The translations under genes and the position numbers were made by a program. The notes under the pieces are model-generated. The model searched no databases. It was not told where the DNA came from and worked only from the letters and a program-made list of their open reading frames with translations. Shown here one piece after another: positions 18,819-28,040 of a stretch of 64,000 bases of DNA. The DNA comes from Lasioglossum baleicum (Eukaryota; Arthropoda; Insecta; Hymenoptera; Halictidae), in the NCBI RefSeq assembly GCF_051020765.1, contig NW_027469086.1, positions 1,240,001 to 1,304,000 of the forward strand. Direction: 5' to 3'. Numbering within the stretch: position 1 is the first letter of the stretch; the number at the start of each line of letters is the position of its first letter.

Positions 18819-19074
18819 TTCTCGTTGCATCCTCTCGCGCGCGATTCTTGTCGGGACACTCCTTGTAACCGCGTCGGACGTTCTCTTCTTGACTGCATCC
18901 ATAGCAATATCGGTTGTCCTAGTGCATATGACAGCCCGCGGCTGTCTCGGCACGAAAGACCACTCCTCAATTACTTTTCATATATCCACCGTCCGTCTGT
19001 CACTGTTCTTGAGTGCCATCCTTTTCTCTCTCTTGGTACCTGTAACAAAAACACAGTGACGGACGTGACAAATT

Positions 19075-19091
19075 TGGCGCAGTCGGTAGGA
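19075..19091 (+). other. Primer-binding site, tRNA-Ser (A)
   Basis: TGGCGCAGTCGGTAGGA, 4 nt after the LTR end. Confidence 0.9.
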
Positions 19092-19183
19092 CATCGAAGT
19101 GGTCGCCGATATTTGCATTAATAAGCCCTGACGCGTGTCAGTACGAAGTTCACATTTCTTAAATCCCATTTATATCTTTCAAA

Positions 19184-20542
19184 ATGTCTCGCCCAATCAC
19201 GCGATCTCAAAAGGATCTCCGAGCAGATCCTAACGCAGACCTTCCTCCAATGACCGAGGAAGAGCTACTCCTTTATGCGCAAGACCTCGCCCGTAGAGAG
19301 CAATATCTCAAAGAGGAAACTGATTTTATTGCCAAATTGCGTCTCAAATATGAAGAAGACGCACAAAACCAAAAGAATATGCTCGACGAAATACGAAAAG
19401 AGCTTCATAACATCCAAATCACGAGTCAAACCCTACGTCAACAATCGCCTACACCAGGCCCTAGTAACGTCTCTAATATGCGGGGACCTTCACCGCCAGA
19501 GCCACGCGAAGTCCCACAGTATGAACCTACTGGTAATTTCGCTCTAAAACAAGCCGCCGAGCTTGTCCCTAGATTCGACGGAACTTCGTCTTCCGTCCTA
19601 CAATTCATACGTGCATGCAAACGCGCGCGTGACACCGTACCGGCCACTGCAGAGCGTGCCCTCACGAAATTGCTCTGCAATAAACTCCACGATCGTGCTT
19701 ATGCCGCTATAGAAGGCGAGCACATATCCACAATTTCTGCACTATGCGAAAAGTTACGTACAGTGCTGGGCCCATACAAATTCGTGGACCAGTACCGTGG
19801 CGATCTCGCAAGTGTACTCCAAGCTCCAAATGAGCACATTTTAGATTTCATCAATCGCGTTAAAGACCTTCGAACCGCGATTCAAGATGCCACAGATATT
19901 GGCCTTGATTACGAAGAACTAGATCGCTTCGTAGTAGATTGTTTTCTACGAGGTCTCCTTCCCCAGCTGCGTGCCGAAGTGCTTCATTGCCCTTCGCGAA
20001 ATCCTGCCACTGTTTTCGAAGCAGCCATCTCTGCTTACAGGCAGTATGAGTCAGACCAGACTCGTCGACGAGAACTGATCCGCGAAGAAAAACGAGTCAG
20101 CTTCTCTGATAACCGGCCGTATCGCCAGCGTTCCACGTACGAGTCCGCTCGTGACATTCCAGAGCGAACTCAAGAACGCCGCGATAACAGACCGGACTCG
20201 TCTCAGCAGTCCTCGAGAAACTCAAACCGGGACTCTTATCGCTCCCCGACGCCGCAACGGCGATGGGAAAATAATCCTCGCGGCCAAAACACGTACCGCG
20301 ATGGTCGCACAGATCGCCCCTCAAGCCCTAACAAATTTTGCAACTATTGCAAAGTCCCCGGGCACGATATTCACGAGTGCCGTAAGCGCGCTTTTAATAA
20401 TAATAGGAGGTCGGGAAACGAGTCCGGCCTCCCGACCGAAGCCAACCCCAGGCGGGAGGCCGCATCTTCAACCCAAACTACAGCCCGCACCCAAACGGCT
20501 ATCCGGACGAACGACCAGTCCGACGATTCGTCTCAGCAGTAA
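19184..20542 (+). CDS. gag: Gag polyprotein, family 1 (A)
   Basis: 452 aa, collinear with the family 2 gag but clearly diverged. N-terminal helical region, capsid-like core (about 118-295) and a shorter Arg-rich tract that lacks part of the RRD/ERRD repeats of family 2. One zinc knuckle C386-x2-C-x4-H-x4-C399. A carries MRGPSP and EGEHIST where C, D and E read MREPSP or MRELSP and EGQHIFT, so A and B form one subgroup. It ends TAA at 20540-20542 and is overlapped by the protease frame. Confidence 0.93.
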   Translation: MSRPITRSQKDLRADPNADLPPMTEEELLLYAQDLARREQYLKEETDFIAKLRLKYEEDAQNQKNMLDEIRKELHNIQITSQTLRQQSPTPGPSNVSNMRGPSPPEPREVPQYEPTGNFALKQAAELVPRFDGTSSSVLQFIRACKRARDTVPATAERALTKLLCNKLHDRAYAAIEGEHISTISALCEKLRTVLGPYKFVDQYRGDLASVLQAPNEHILDFINRVKDLRTAIQDATDIGLDYEELDRFVVDCFLRGLLPQLRAEVLHCPSRNPATVFEAAISAYRQYESDQTRRRELIREEKRVSFSDNRPYRQRSTYESARDIPERTQERRDNRPDSSQQSSRNSNRDSYRSPTPQRRWENNPRGQNTYRDGRTDRPSSPNKFCNYCKVPGHDIHECRKRAFNNNRRSGNESGLPTEANPRREAASSTQTTARTQTAIRTNDQSDDSSQQ

Positions 20543-23500
20543 ATCTTGCTGCAGACTCACCAATTCCGCGCGTAAAAATCTCCGCCCCTCAATTACAAAA
20601 GAAGTGTGAATTTTTGTTAGACACGGGTTCGGAGATCAATTTAATTCGTGCGTCAAGTCTAGAACCAAATCTACCTATAGATCATACGAACACTATAGAA
20701 GTCCAAGGAATAACCGAGGGATCCATTCCAACTCTCGGTCAAATCAAATTACACTTACAGGGTCAAAACCCTATCGAATTTCATGTCTTGGAAGAAAACT
20801 TCCCAATTAACATCGACGGAATCCTCGGTTCTCCCTTCTTCAGAACAGGAGCCGAGATCTCCTTTGCGAATGAATACATTATGATAGGAAACATTCGGGT
20901 TCCCTTCTCGAACCCTTGCGCGCCCACGGCTGAGCCTCGCGATAAATTGGCAGCAGAGGTTATTTCAATGCCTTCGTCTATGACCAACGATCTCGTTAAA
21001 ACTCTAGCCGCCGAGCGTGAGGAACATTCGGCAAGGAACGTTCGAGTGTCTTCCTCAAATCCTCGTGCACCCGCGGTCAGACCTTGCAGAGCTCCGGTGA
21101 CGGAGGTTATTTCAATGCCTCCTCGGGATTCGATCGAGTACTCCCTAGAGAAAAACGCCGTGAAAAGCCGGCCGGAATCGAAGGAGACTCGAGAGATATC
21201 GGAGTACACTGCGAGAAGTCGGATCGTGGAGCGTGAGGATCGAGTCCGAACAAAGACTCCTCCGAAATCCGAAGAATTCGTCCTCGAACCTCGTACCGTT
21301 GCGTGCATAGCGGTCGACGTCGAAGGACCCAAACAGGGATATATCCGCCGTGTTAATGTAGCGCCGGATGTATTCCTGGGTGACTGCGTTGTCACCAATC
21401 GTAAAGGCAAAGCGAGCCTCCGGTGTTTTAACACCTCGTCGGAAAGAGTTTCATTTCGATTGCCCCCATTGGAGATGGAAGAAATCGAGTCGTACTCTTC
21501 CGACTTTTCTAATTCCGGGTATCATCCCGACGTATTCGGTAACCATCCCGACCTTACTAATTCCGGGAACTATCCCGACGCATTCGGTAACCATCCCGAC
21601 CTTTCTACTTCCGGGTATCATCCCGACGCATTCGGTAACCATCCCGACCTTTCTAATTCCGGGAACCAACCCGACGTATTCGGTAACCATCCCGACCTTT
21701 CCAATTCCGGGAACCATCCCGACGCATTCGGTAACCATCCCGACATTACTAACTCCGGTAACCAGCCCGATTCTTATACTAACTCCGGTAACCAGCCCGA
21801 TCATTATACTAACTCCGGTAACCAGCCCGATTCTCATACTAACTCCGGTAACCAGCCCGATTCTTATACTAATTCCGGTAACCAGCCCGATCCTTATTCT
21901 AACTCCGGTAACCAGCCCGATCAATTCCAAGACCAACTCCATTCCTACGACAATCAAAGATCTTCAAGACCCATATGTAAGCAGGTCTGTTCTATATTGC
22001 ACAATAAATCCAGCGACAGTTCTAAACCAGAGAAGGATATCAAAGCCTCCAAAGTAAAAGAACTTCATAACTTACTTCGAAATCATATCTTTGATGATCC
22101 ACAGAAACTCGATTCCTTTCAACTTCCATCTGCACGTTGCCATGCGAAGCGAAACAAATACGATAAAATTAATCTCTGCGCTACAGCGAAATACGCGTCA
22201 GCAAGAAAGAAATATAAATCCGAGTACCCTCGCGATAACAGATACCCCTACCAGATTAAACGAGCGAAATACGAAACCTCTGGTCAGCAAAATCTCCTTC
22301 CACTACTGGAAGATCAGCATATCACATCGCAACACCGCTTCTCCGAAGCAGCAATCGCCTCAGAAGACCGTCAGTCCTTAGACACACACGAAACTGTAAT
22401 CATGCAGCCGATCCAAGTTGCCATCTTACTCTCTATAGCCACGCGAGTGTACACCCTCATCGGATACGATTGTGGAGGATCTATACTGAACACGACAACG
22501 TTCTCCATCATCGATATTCCTGATTGCGAGCCTGAAGAAATCAAGCCCACGGAGGACTCAGTAAAAATCCAATTGCTACAACTAGCAGAATTTACTCAGA
22601 CGAGAGTAATCCAGTGCCACATAGAAATCGACCGCACGATATTCTATTGTGGCATGCACTCACATGTTTCCATCGTCACGAACGGACGACAGGAATATTT
22701 ACTGGCAACCACCAGTGAAACCTGTTCCGAGTTGCAGAAGACCGGAACAATCCTCATCACTCCGACCGCCCAGGTCACGGGAGTCCAGCCCAATTCTACT
22801 ACATCCCGCAGCCTCACATTGGCGGGAGAACTTCAAAACAACGGGCAATGCGCGGGAACAACGTACAACGACCCATTCGGCACTTGGACCAGTGTCGTTG
22901 TACAGGCCATTGTTCGAATAACCCTGAGGGACTACACAGCAACAGTGAAGCTCTCTACAGGTCAGATCCATCTACAGTCAGGACAAATATGCACCTTCAC
23001 AAAAGGAAGCTGCCTTGATACGCAAGATGGTCATACATTCTGGGACGTCGTTCCCAACGATTACTGCAAGTTCAATAGCTACGACGTTCTCTACGAAGGA
23101 CTAGCTACCAGAGTTTCTACAAAGACAAAGTTCTCACCCACACTATATATGGTGGAATCTGAAGACACCACATTCGCGTTGACAGAATCTGGTCGTACAT
23201 CAATTTGCGGTTATATTATTATTCGCACGGAGCACCCCAAGCTCTTTATTCTGGATACAAGTCTGTCCGGTAAATTCAAGGAACGCACTCACACCATAGT
23301 AAGCAATCTGGACATATTCACCTACGTGAATAGTAAGTTCATCTACGTAGAAAAACATCTGAAAAGTCAACTTACCCAGTTGTACCAGGATGTCATCCGG
23401 CAAAAGTGCGAACTGGAGAAACAGGTCCTTCAAAACGCACTAACGATGTTACACTCATCACCGGAAGAAATAGCAGCTGCCATTATGCGAGAACCAGGAT

Positions 23501-24489
23501 TCGTCGCAGTTCCAGCTGGAGAAGTGGTGCATATTATAAAGTGCATTCCAGTAACCGTACAAGTTCGGAAAACGGATAAGTGTTTCGATGAACTTCCGAT
23601 CACTTACCAGAATTCTTCCAAGTTCTTAAAGCCAGGAGACCATATTATAGTTGCCACAGGTACAGAAAAGCCATGCAATGAACTCCTGCCGCCTCTCTAC
23701 AAAATAAACGGAATTTGGTATCGTTTAACGCCGTCACTCACAGAGACCGTTGCCCCAGCAACATTACAACCGCTCATCAAACCCACGTGGAAGTACGTGG
23801 ATCCAACAAATATCGCAACAGGCGGAATCTATTCCCAAGAGGATCTCAACAAACTACAGGACCACATCATGTTTCCAGTGGAAAGAGTGGCCGTAATAAA
23901 TTCTATCGCCCAAGGAGCATCCGGCAGAGATTACGCAACAGGAAACGTTAATATGTTCAACCTGCTTGACGAAAACTCCCTGCAACAGATAGCGGAATCA
24001 ACAGCACAAAAACTGTGGTCAGGATTCACCACATTTGGTTCAATCAGTGCTGGAGTGCTAGGAATATATATAGCAATCCGAACAATAAAGACTATCATAA
24101 GTACCATAATCAATGGTATTGCATTGCACTCACTTTACGGATGGAGTTTGCATCTAGCAGTCGCCGTATGGAGCTCCCTCACAAGATTCTTCATCTTCCT
24201 GAAGCAAAAGGACAATACTTACACGTATGCAGCAAGATACAGGAAAAGTGCAAGTGAAAGTGTTAGTGAACAAAGTGATTCCCCACCCACCCTAAACCCC
24301 GAGAAAAGACAGTCGAAAAATGAACATTGCGAATACGACTTGTCGGACATTACAAAATCAGCCCCAGCCCCACGTGCCGACACCGACAACATTTCAGTGC
24401 GACCAGTGTTTCGTACAAATATAGGAAATACTCGCCGAGAACTGTGCTCCCTGCGCGGAGTACCTCCGGACGATGCGTCGCATGAATGA
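20527..24489 (+). CDS. pro: Protease-linker-env continuous ORF (A)
   Basis: Open from within the end of gag in the -1 frame, for more than 1300 codons without a stop. Protease: LLDTGSEINLI with DTG at about 20620-20628, then GILGSPFF. Next comes a Ser/Arg-rich segment containing ISMPSS and ISMPPR motifs, a KQGYIRRVNVAPDVFLGDCVV block shared by all copies, and the repeat linker (21507-21924). At QNLLPLLED (about 22285-22315) homology to B, C and E stops and env begins. The whole reverse transcriptase-integrase region is missing. Whether protease and env are made as one chain or env from a spliced RNA cannot be told from sequence. Confidence 0.82.
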   Translation, partial: FVSAVNLAADSPIPRVKISAPQLQKKCEFLLDTGSEINLIRASSLEPNLPIDHTNTIEVQGITEGSIPTLGQIKLHLQGQNPIEFHVLEENFPINIDGILGSPFFRTGAEISFANEYIMIGNIRVPFSNPCAPTAEPRDKLAAEVISMPSSMTNDLVKTLAAEREEHSARNVRVSSSNPRAPAVRPCRAPVTEVISMPPRDSIEYSLEKNAVKSRPESKETREISEYTARSRIVEREDRVRTKTPPKSEEFVLEPRTVACIAVDVEGPKQGYIRRVNVAPDVFLGDCVVTNRKGKASLRCFNTSSERVSFRLPPLEMEEIESYSSDFSNSGYHPDVFGNHPDLTNSGNYPDAFGNHPDLSTSGYHPDAFGNHPDLSNSGNQPDVFGNHPDLSNSGNHPDAFGNHPDITNSGNQPDSYTNSGNQPDHYTNSGNQPDSHTNSGNQPDSYTNSGNQPDPYSNSGNQPDQFQDQLHSYDNQRSSRPICKQVCSILHNKSSDSSKPEKDIKASKVKELHNLLRNHIFDDPQKLDSFQLPSARCHAKRNKYDKINLCATAKYASARKKYKSEYPRDNRYPYQIKRAKYETSGQQNLLPLLEDQHITSQHRFSEAAIASEDRQSLDTHETVIMQPIQVAILLSIATRVYTLIGYDCGGSILNTTTFSIIDIPDCEPEEIKPTEDSVKIQLLQLAEFTQTRVIQCHIEIDRTIFYCGMHSHVSIVTNGRQEYLLATTSETCSELQKTGTILITPTAQVTGVQPNSTTSRSLTLAGELQNNGQCAGTTYNDPFGTWTSVVVQAIVRITLRDYTATVKLSTGQIHLQSGQICTFTKGSCLDTQDGHTFWDVVPNDYCKFNSYDVLYEGLATRVSTKTKFSPTLYMVESEDTTFALTESGRTSICGYIIIRTEHPKLFILDTSLSGKFKERTHTIVSNLDIFTYVNSKFIYVEKHLKSQLTQLYQDVIRQKCELEKQVLQNALTMLHSSPEEIAAAIMREPGFVAVPAGEVVHIIKCIPVTVQVRKTDKCFDELPITYQNSSKFLKPGDHIIVATGTEKPCNELLPPLYKINGIWYRLTPSLTETVAPATLQPLIKPTWKYVDPTNIATGGIYSQEDLNKLQDHIMFPVERVAVINSIAQGASGRDYATGNVNMFNLLDENSLQQIAESTAQKLWSGFTTFGSISAGVLGIYIAIRTIKTIISTIINGIALHSLYGWSLHLAVAVWSSLTRFFIFLKQKDNTYTYAARYRKSASESVSEQSDSPPTLNPEKRQSKNEHCEYDLSDITKSAPAPRADTDNISVRPVFRTNIGNTRRELCSLRGVPPDDASHE
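21507..21924 (+). repeat. Coding minisatellite (A): 5 long and 6 short units
   Basis: Five 16-aa units of the NSGxHPDxFGNHPD type, then six 8-aa NSGNQPDxxx units. The reading frame is kept throughout. Confidence 0.9.
22402..24489 (+). CDS. env: Envelope-like fusion glycoprotein (A)
   Basis: 695 aa from the internal ATG at 22402, the first Met followed by a hydrophobic leader (about 4-20). Cysteines are typical of a class I-like or mononegaviral ectodomain: C24, C42, C72, C83 (YCGMHSHVS), C108, C150, C197, C204, C222 and others. Possible N-glycosylation at N30, N131 and N404. A helical region (about 314-350) is followed by further cysteines, and hydrophobic segments (about 545-575 and 582-600) form the membrane anchor. 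The cytoplasmic end is fused in frame to the conserved tail shared with C and E. The pattern resembles glycoproteins of chuvirus-like (Monjiviricetes) viruses, known to be captured by arthropod LTR elements; this assignment is from memory and needs a search. No stop interrupts it. Confidence 0.7.
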   Translation: MQPIQVAILLSIATRVYTLIGYDCGGSILNTTTFSIIDIPDCEPEEIKPTEDSVKIQLLQLAEFTQTRVIQCHIEIDRTIFYCGMHSHVSIVTNGRQEYLLATTSETCSELQKTGTILITPTAQVTGVQPNSTTSRSLTLAGELQNNGQCAGTTYNDPFGTWTSVVVQAIVRITLRDYTATVKLSTGQIHLQSGQICTFTKGSCLDTQDGHTFWDVVPNDYCKFNSYDVLYEGLATRVSTKTKFSPTLYMVESEDTTFALTESGRTSICGYIIIRTEHPKLFILDTSLSGKFKERTHTIVSNLDIFTYVNSKFIYVEKHLKSQLTQLYQDVIRQKCELEKQVLQNALTMLHSSPEEIAAAIMREPGFVAVPAGEVVHIIKCIPVTVQVRKTDKCFDELPITYQNSSKFLKPGDHIIVATGTEKPCNELLPPLYKINGIWYRLTPSLTETVAPATLQPLIKPTWKYVDPTNIATGGIYSQEDLNKLQDHIMFPVERVAVINSIAQGASGRDYATGNVNMFNLLDENSLQQIAESTAQKLWSGFTTFGSISAGVLGIYIAIRTIKTIISTIINGIALHSLYGWSLHLAVAVWSSLTRFFIFLKQKDNTYTYAARYRKSASESVSEQSDSPPTLNPEKRQSKNEHCEYDLSDITKSAPAPRADTDNISVRPVFRTNIGNTRRELCSLRGVPPDDASHE

Positions 24490-24511
24490 GTGTGAGATCG
24501 AGTGTTGAGCG

Positions 24512-24539
24512 AGAAATTTCTTCCTTGTAAGAAATTTCT
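24512..24539 (+). promoter_or_regulatory. Hairpin beside polypurine tract (A)
   Basis: AGAAATTTCTT and AAGAAATTTCT form a perfect 11-bp stem with loop CCTTGT. Each arm also contains GAAnnTTC, a minimal heat-shock pair. The purine tract GGGAGG (24550-24555) follows. The same element recurs in B, C, D and E. Confidence 0.6.
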
Positions 24540-24800
24540 TTTCCGCGTTGGGAGGTGTTACGTCGTCCGATGTACGACGTTGGCCTTGTACACACACTAT
24601 GTATACAAGGTCTGATCTGCATAAGATCCATACACCGTCCCCTAGACATAAGAACATAATATTAAGATCTCATATATTCTATTGTTCTACTCCTTATCTC
24701 CGTCTCTACCCATCACCATAACTTCACCTTGATCAACACCTTACCTCAGTTTCAACCCATCACCACGACACATAATGCAATAAAGTATTGCATCACTCTG

Positions 24801-24835
24801 GAAGCATCTAGAAGCTTCTAGAAACGTCGAGAGAA
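24801..24835 (+). promoter_or_regulatory. Heat-shock-element array (A 3' LTR)
   Basis: GAA, aTC, GAA, TTC, GAA, gTC in 5-bp phase. A 2-bp insertion moves the last GAA out of phase. Confidence 0.68.
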
Positions 24836-25695
24836 GTCCAAAGACTGCTGCATCAGCAGTCCCACGCTCGTAGAGGGCAATAGGACAGCCACGAGACTGC
24901 AGCGTCAGCAGAAATGCACGTGCAGTCCCCGGGAGCGAAGACGCTGCTGCGTCAGCGGTTCTCCCACTCCGACGACTGAAGAACAAAGAGACTGCAGCGT
25001 CAGCTATCCCCACTCCGAACGAAGGAGGCAAGGCAGAGCAGACGCTTGCATCAGTCCGCCTCCAGACAGCGACTCGAACGGTCCGCTCCAAGCGAGCGAC
25101 TCGCACGGACGTGCCAGTCCGGCTTCTTCCGACTTCAAGAGCAGACGTGTTCAGTCTAGCTCCGCGAAAGTGAAGTGTGTCGATCCTTCACTCCTAATTC
25201 CAATTCCAATTCCAACTCTAACTCAACTCAACTCAAGTCCTAATTCTCATACGTTATTCCTATAACATATTACAATATCCATTATTCATTAATCCAATTA
25301 CTACTCCTATTATAATACTACTTACATATTGTATACCAGTGTACTTACCAGTTCTTATTTAATATATCGTTGTTATACCAGTGCTTCGATCTTGTTATTC
25401 TTGTGTTAGTTCAACACCATCTTCCAATTCAGTTCTTGCATCGAATATATTAAACTCGTGACATATCCGGACTTGGTCTAAAGTGCGCAGTGGAAACGCT
25501 GAGCCGCCAATAAGGAATTTGAAGCGAGTCATAGAGAAGTTCTCGTGCCACGTCTAGAATTGGTCTAAAGAGCGCAGTGGAAACGCTGAGCCGCCACTAT
25601 AGACGTGAAGCGAGTTAACTACCAAAAAGGTTAATAACAAGTGGAAGTTCATTTTCATTATATTATTAATATTCCATCATTACTATTCCTTACCC

Positions 25696-26214
25696 ATGCG
25701 ACGCCCACGTCGAGCGGGACGCAAGTATCAACTTGCTAAATTGAGACGCGCGTTGAGAAATAAAGCGGTGCTCGATCAAATCATTGCCACTACCGAGTGG
25801 ACCGAACTTCTGGGAACCACCGAGCACATTCCGTGTGACGCGTCCGATTACGTTTCTGTATACGGTTGCCCTTGCAACCCTCCTAAAGAGGTCAACCACG
25901 CGGACCTCTCGCGAGCTCCGACGCCAGTTCTGCATCCGGTCGATCGTCCAGAGGTGATCGACATAGCCGACGACGACGACAGCCGAGACACGATCATCGT
26001 TCCCAGGGTCCGTTGCAGAATCATCCGTGACGTTCCTCTGCCAGCTCATCAACGTGTCGTCTTGCGGCCAGCATCCAAGGCCACTAACGTCGTCCCGAAC
26101 CGAGCAGCAGCAACTCTGCCAGATCTTCCCCACCTCGAGGACATCTGTATAGAAGACCCGATGTACGGCACCTACTGCCAGTACCGCCAGTTCCTGCTGC
26201 AACAATATTATTAG
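25696..26214 (+). CDS. LTR-encoded leader protein (A 3' LTR)
   Basis: 172 aa, identical to the copy at 18232-18750. Confidence 0.78.
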   Translation: MRRPRRAGRKYQLAKLRRALRNKAVLDQIIATTEWTELLGTTEHIPCDASDYVSVYGCPCNPPKEVNHADLSRAPTPVLHPVDRPEVIDIADDDDSRDTIIVPRVRCRIIRDVPLPAHQRVVLRPASKATNVVPNRAAATLPDLPHLEDICIEDPMYGTYCQYRQFLLQQYY

Positions 26215-26534
26215 GCGTTAATACAGCATTGCGGTGAGTCGTATAATGTCTTGTATAATTGCTGAATCCTGTAAACTCACCGTTCTCGTTGCATCCTCTC
26301 GCGCGCGATTCTTGTCGGGACACTCCTTGTAACCGCGTCGGACGTTCTCTTCTTGACTGCATCCATAGCAATATCGGTTGTCCTAGTGCATATGACAGCC
26401 CGCGGCTGTCTCGGCACGAAAGACCACTCCTCAATTACTTTTCATATATCCACCGTCCGTCTGTCACTGTTCTTGAGTGCCATCCTTTTCTCTCTCTTGG
26501 TACCTGTAACAAAAACACAGTGACGGACGTGACA

Positions 26535-26655
26535 GAGTCAACGCGGCGGTTTGATTAATGAGAGCTGCTTCTCTACGAGCTAAATCTTTCTGGAATTCAA
26601 TTAATTCCTCTTCCGTAGGAGGAACCTTCTTTCTAGCCTCGCTACGCGTTTCCAT
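26535..26655 (-). pseudogene. gag: Family Z gag, 5' part
   Basis: Start codon at 26653-26655 (METRSEARKK). The EEELIEFQKDLARREAAL helix is collinear with EEELLLYAQDLARREQYL of the family 1 gag. The frame runs into the GAGT duplication at 26535 and continues at 898. Confidence 0.85.
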
Positions 26656-26885
26656 GATTGCGTCGCTTGAAAATTTCTAAGTATGAAATTCGCGAAAAAT
26701 AATCCGACTATATAACGTGGGCGAAGGGGCGTTTTCTAAACCGCCCGTCGCACTTTAACGTTCACTAAAACTCTCGATGAATTTGTACTGAGTACGAACA
26801 TCGCGAAAAATAATTTGAGTATGTAACGTGGGCGAAAGGGCATTTCCTTCACTGCCCGTCGCACTTTTAACTGACACTATGCTTT
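26656..26885 (-). other. Family Z leader with duplicated hairpin
   Basis: Non-coding leader upstream of Z gag, holding a direct repeat of about 70 bp (offset 111). Each repeat can fold as GCGA...TCGC enclosing GGGCG/CGCCC (26721-26751) or GGGCA/TGCCC (26832-26862), so one pair changed from G-C to A-T with pairing kept. Ends at the CTTT duplication flanking B. Confidence 0.6.
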
Positions 26886-27129
26886 TGTTACGTCGTCCGA
26901 TGTACGACGTTGGCCTTGTACACACACTATGTATACAAGGTCTGATCTGCATAAGATCCATACACCGTCCCCTAGACATAAGAGCATAATATTAAGATCT
27001 CATTATTCTATTGTTCTAATCCTTATCTCCGTCTCTACCCATCACCATAACTTCACCTTGATCAACACCTTACCTCAGTTTCAACCCATCACCACGACAC
27101 ATAATGCAATAAAGTATTGCATCACTCTG

Positions 27130-27162
27130 GAAGCATCTAGAAGCTTCTAGAAACGTCGAGAA
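27130..27162 (+). promoter_or_regulatory. Heat-shock-element array (B 5' LTR)
   Basis: Seven units in exact 5-bp phase: GAA, aTC, GAA, TTC, GAA, gTC, GAA. Five are perfect. Confidence 0.72.
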
Positions 27163-28040
27163 GTCCAAAGACTGCTGCATCAGCAGTCCCACGCTCGTAG
27201 AGGGCAATAGGACAGCCACGAGACTGCAGCGTCAGCAGAAATGCACGTGCAGTCCCCGGGAGCGAAGACGCTGCTGCGTCAGCGGTTCTCCCACTCCGAC
27301 GACTGAAGAACAAAGAGACTGCAGCGTCAGCTATCCCCACTCCGAACGAAGGAGGCAAGGCAGAGCAGGCGCTTGCATCAGTCCGCCTCCATCTCGCGAC
27401 TCGAGCAGTCCGCCTTCAGCCAGCGACTCGCACAGACGTGCCTACCTGGCCTCAGCCGCCAGTCCGGCTTCTTCCGACTTCAAGAGCAGACGTGTTCAGT
27501 CTCGCTCCGCGAAAGTGAAGTGTGTCGATCCTTCACTCCTAATTCCAATACCAATTCCAACTCTAACTCAACTCAACTCAAGTCCTAATTCTCATACGTT
27601 ATTCCTATAACATATTACAATATCCATTATTCATTAATCCAATTACTACTCCTATTATAATACTACTTACATATTGTATACCAGTGTACTTACCAGTTCT
27701 TATTTAATATATCGTTGTTATACCAGTGTTTCGATCTTGTTATTCTTGTGTTAGTTCAACACCATCTTCCAATTCAGTTCTTGCATCGAATATATTAAAC
27801 TCGTGACATATCCGGACTTGGTCTAAAGTGCGCAGTGGAAACGCTGAGCCGCCAATAAGGAATTTGAAGCGAGTCATAGAGAAGTTCTCGTGCCACGTCT
27901 AGAATTGGTCTAAAGTGCGCAGTGGAAACGCTGAGCCGCCACTATAGACGTGAAGCGAGTTAACTACCAAAAAGGTTAATAACAAGTGGAAGTTCATTTT
28001 CATTATATTATTAATATTCCATCATTACTATTCCTTACCC

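Larger units (their letters stand above)
17548..19070 (+). repeat. Element A 5' LTR, right part
   Basis: Remaining 1523 bp of the LTR after the array insertion. It contains the AATTCC/AACTC microsatellite, an AT-rich stretch, paired tetraloop hairpins (18024-18124), the leader ORF (18232-18750) and the donor-like stem (18768-18818). It ends GACGTGACA. Confidence 0.92.
899..26534 (+). mobile_element. Element A: family 1 LTR retrotransposon, env-bearing, RT-less
   Basis: Full-length family 1 element whose 5' LTR (899-1352 plus 17548-19070) is split by the family 2 array. The internal region is 19071-24555 and the 3' LTR is 24556-26534. LTR ends are TGTTACGTC and GACGTGACA, an imperfect terminal inverted repeat. 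The 4-bp target duplication GAGT lies at 895-898 and 26535-26538. Excluding the insertion, the LTRs are 1977 and 1979 bp; the difference I saw is GA/GAGA near 1173 and 24832. It encodes gag, protease, a repeat linker and an envelope-like protein, with no reverse transcriptase or integrase core. Confidence 0.93.
24556..26534 (+). repeat. Element A 3' LTR
   Basis: Uninterrupted 1979-bp family 1 LTR, the best reference copy in the window. It is followed by the GAGT target duplication. Confidence 0.95.

Noticed and set aside
20781..21434. 217-aa minus-strand ORF inside protease-linker region (also in B-E)
   Set aside because: Antisense shadow of the well-supported protease frame.
21507..21924. 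Regularly spaced repeats that might suggest a CRISPR array
   Set aside because: Units are contiguous, in frame and protein-coding within a eukaryotic retroelement, with no unique spacers.
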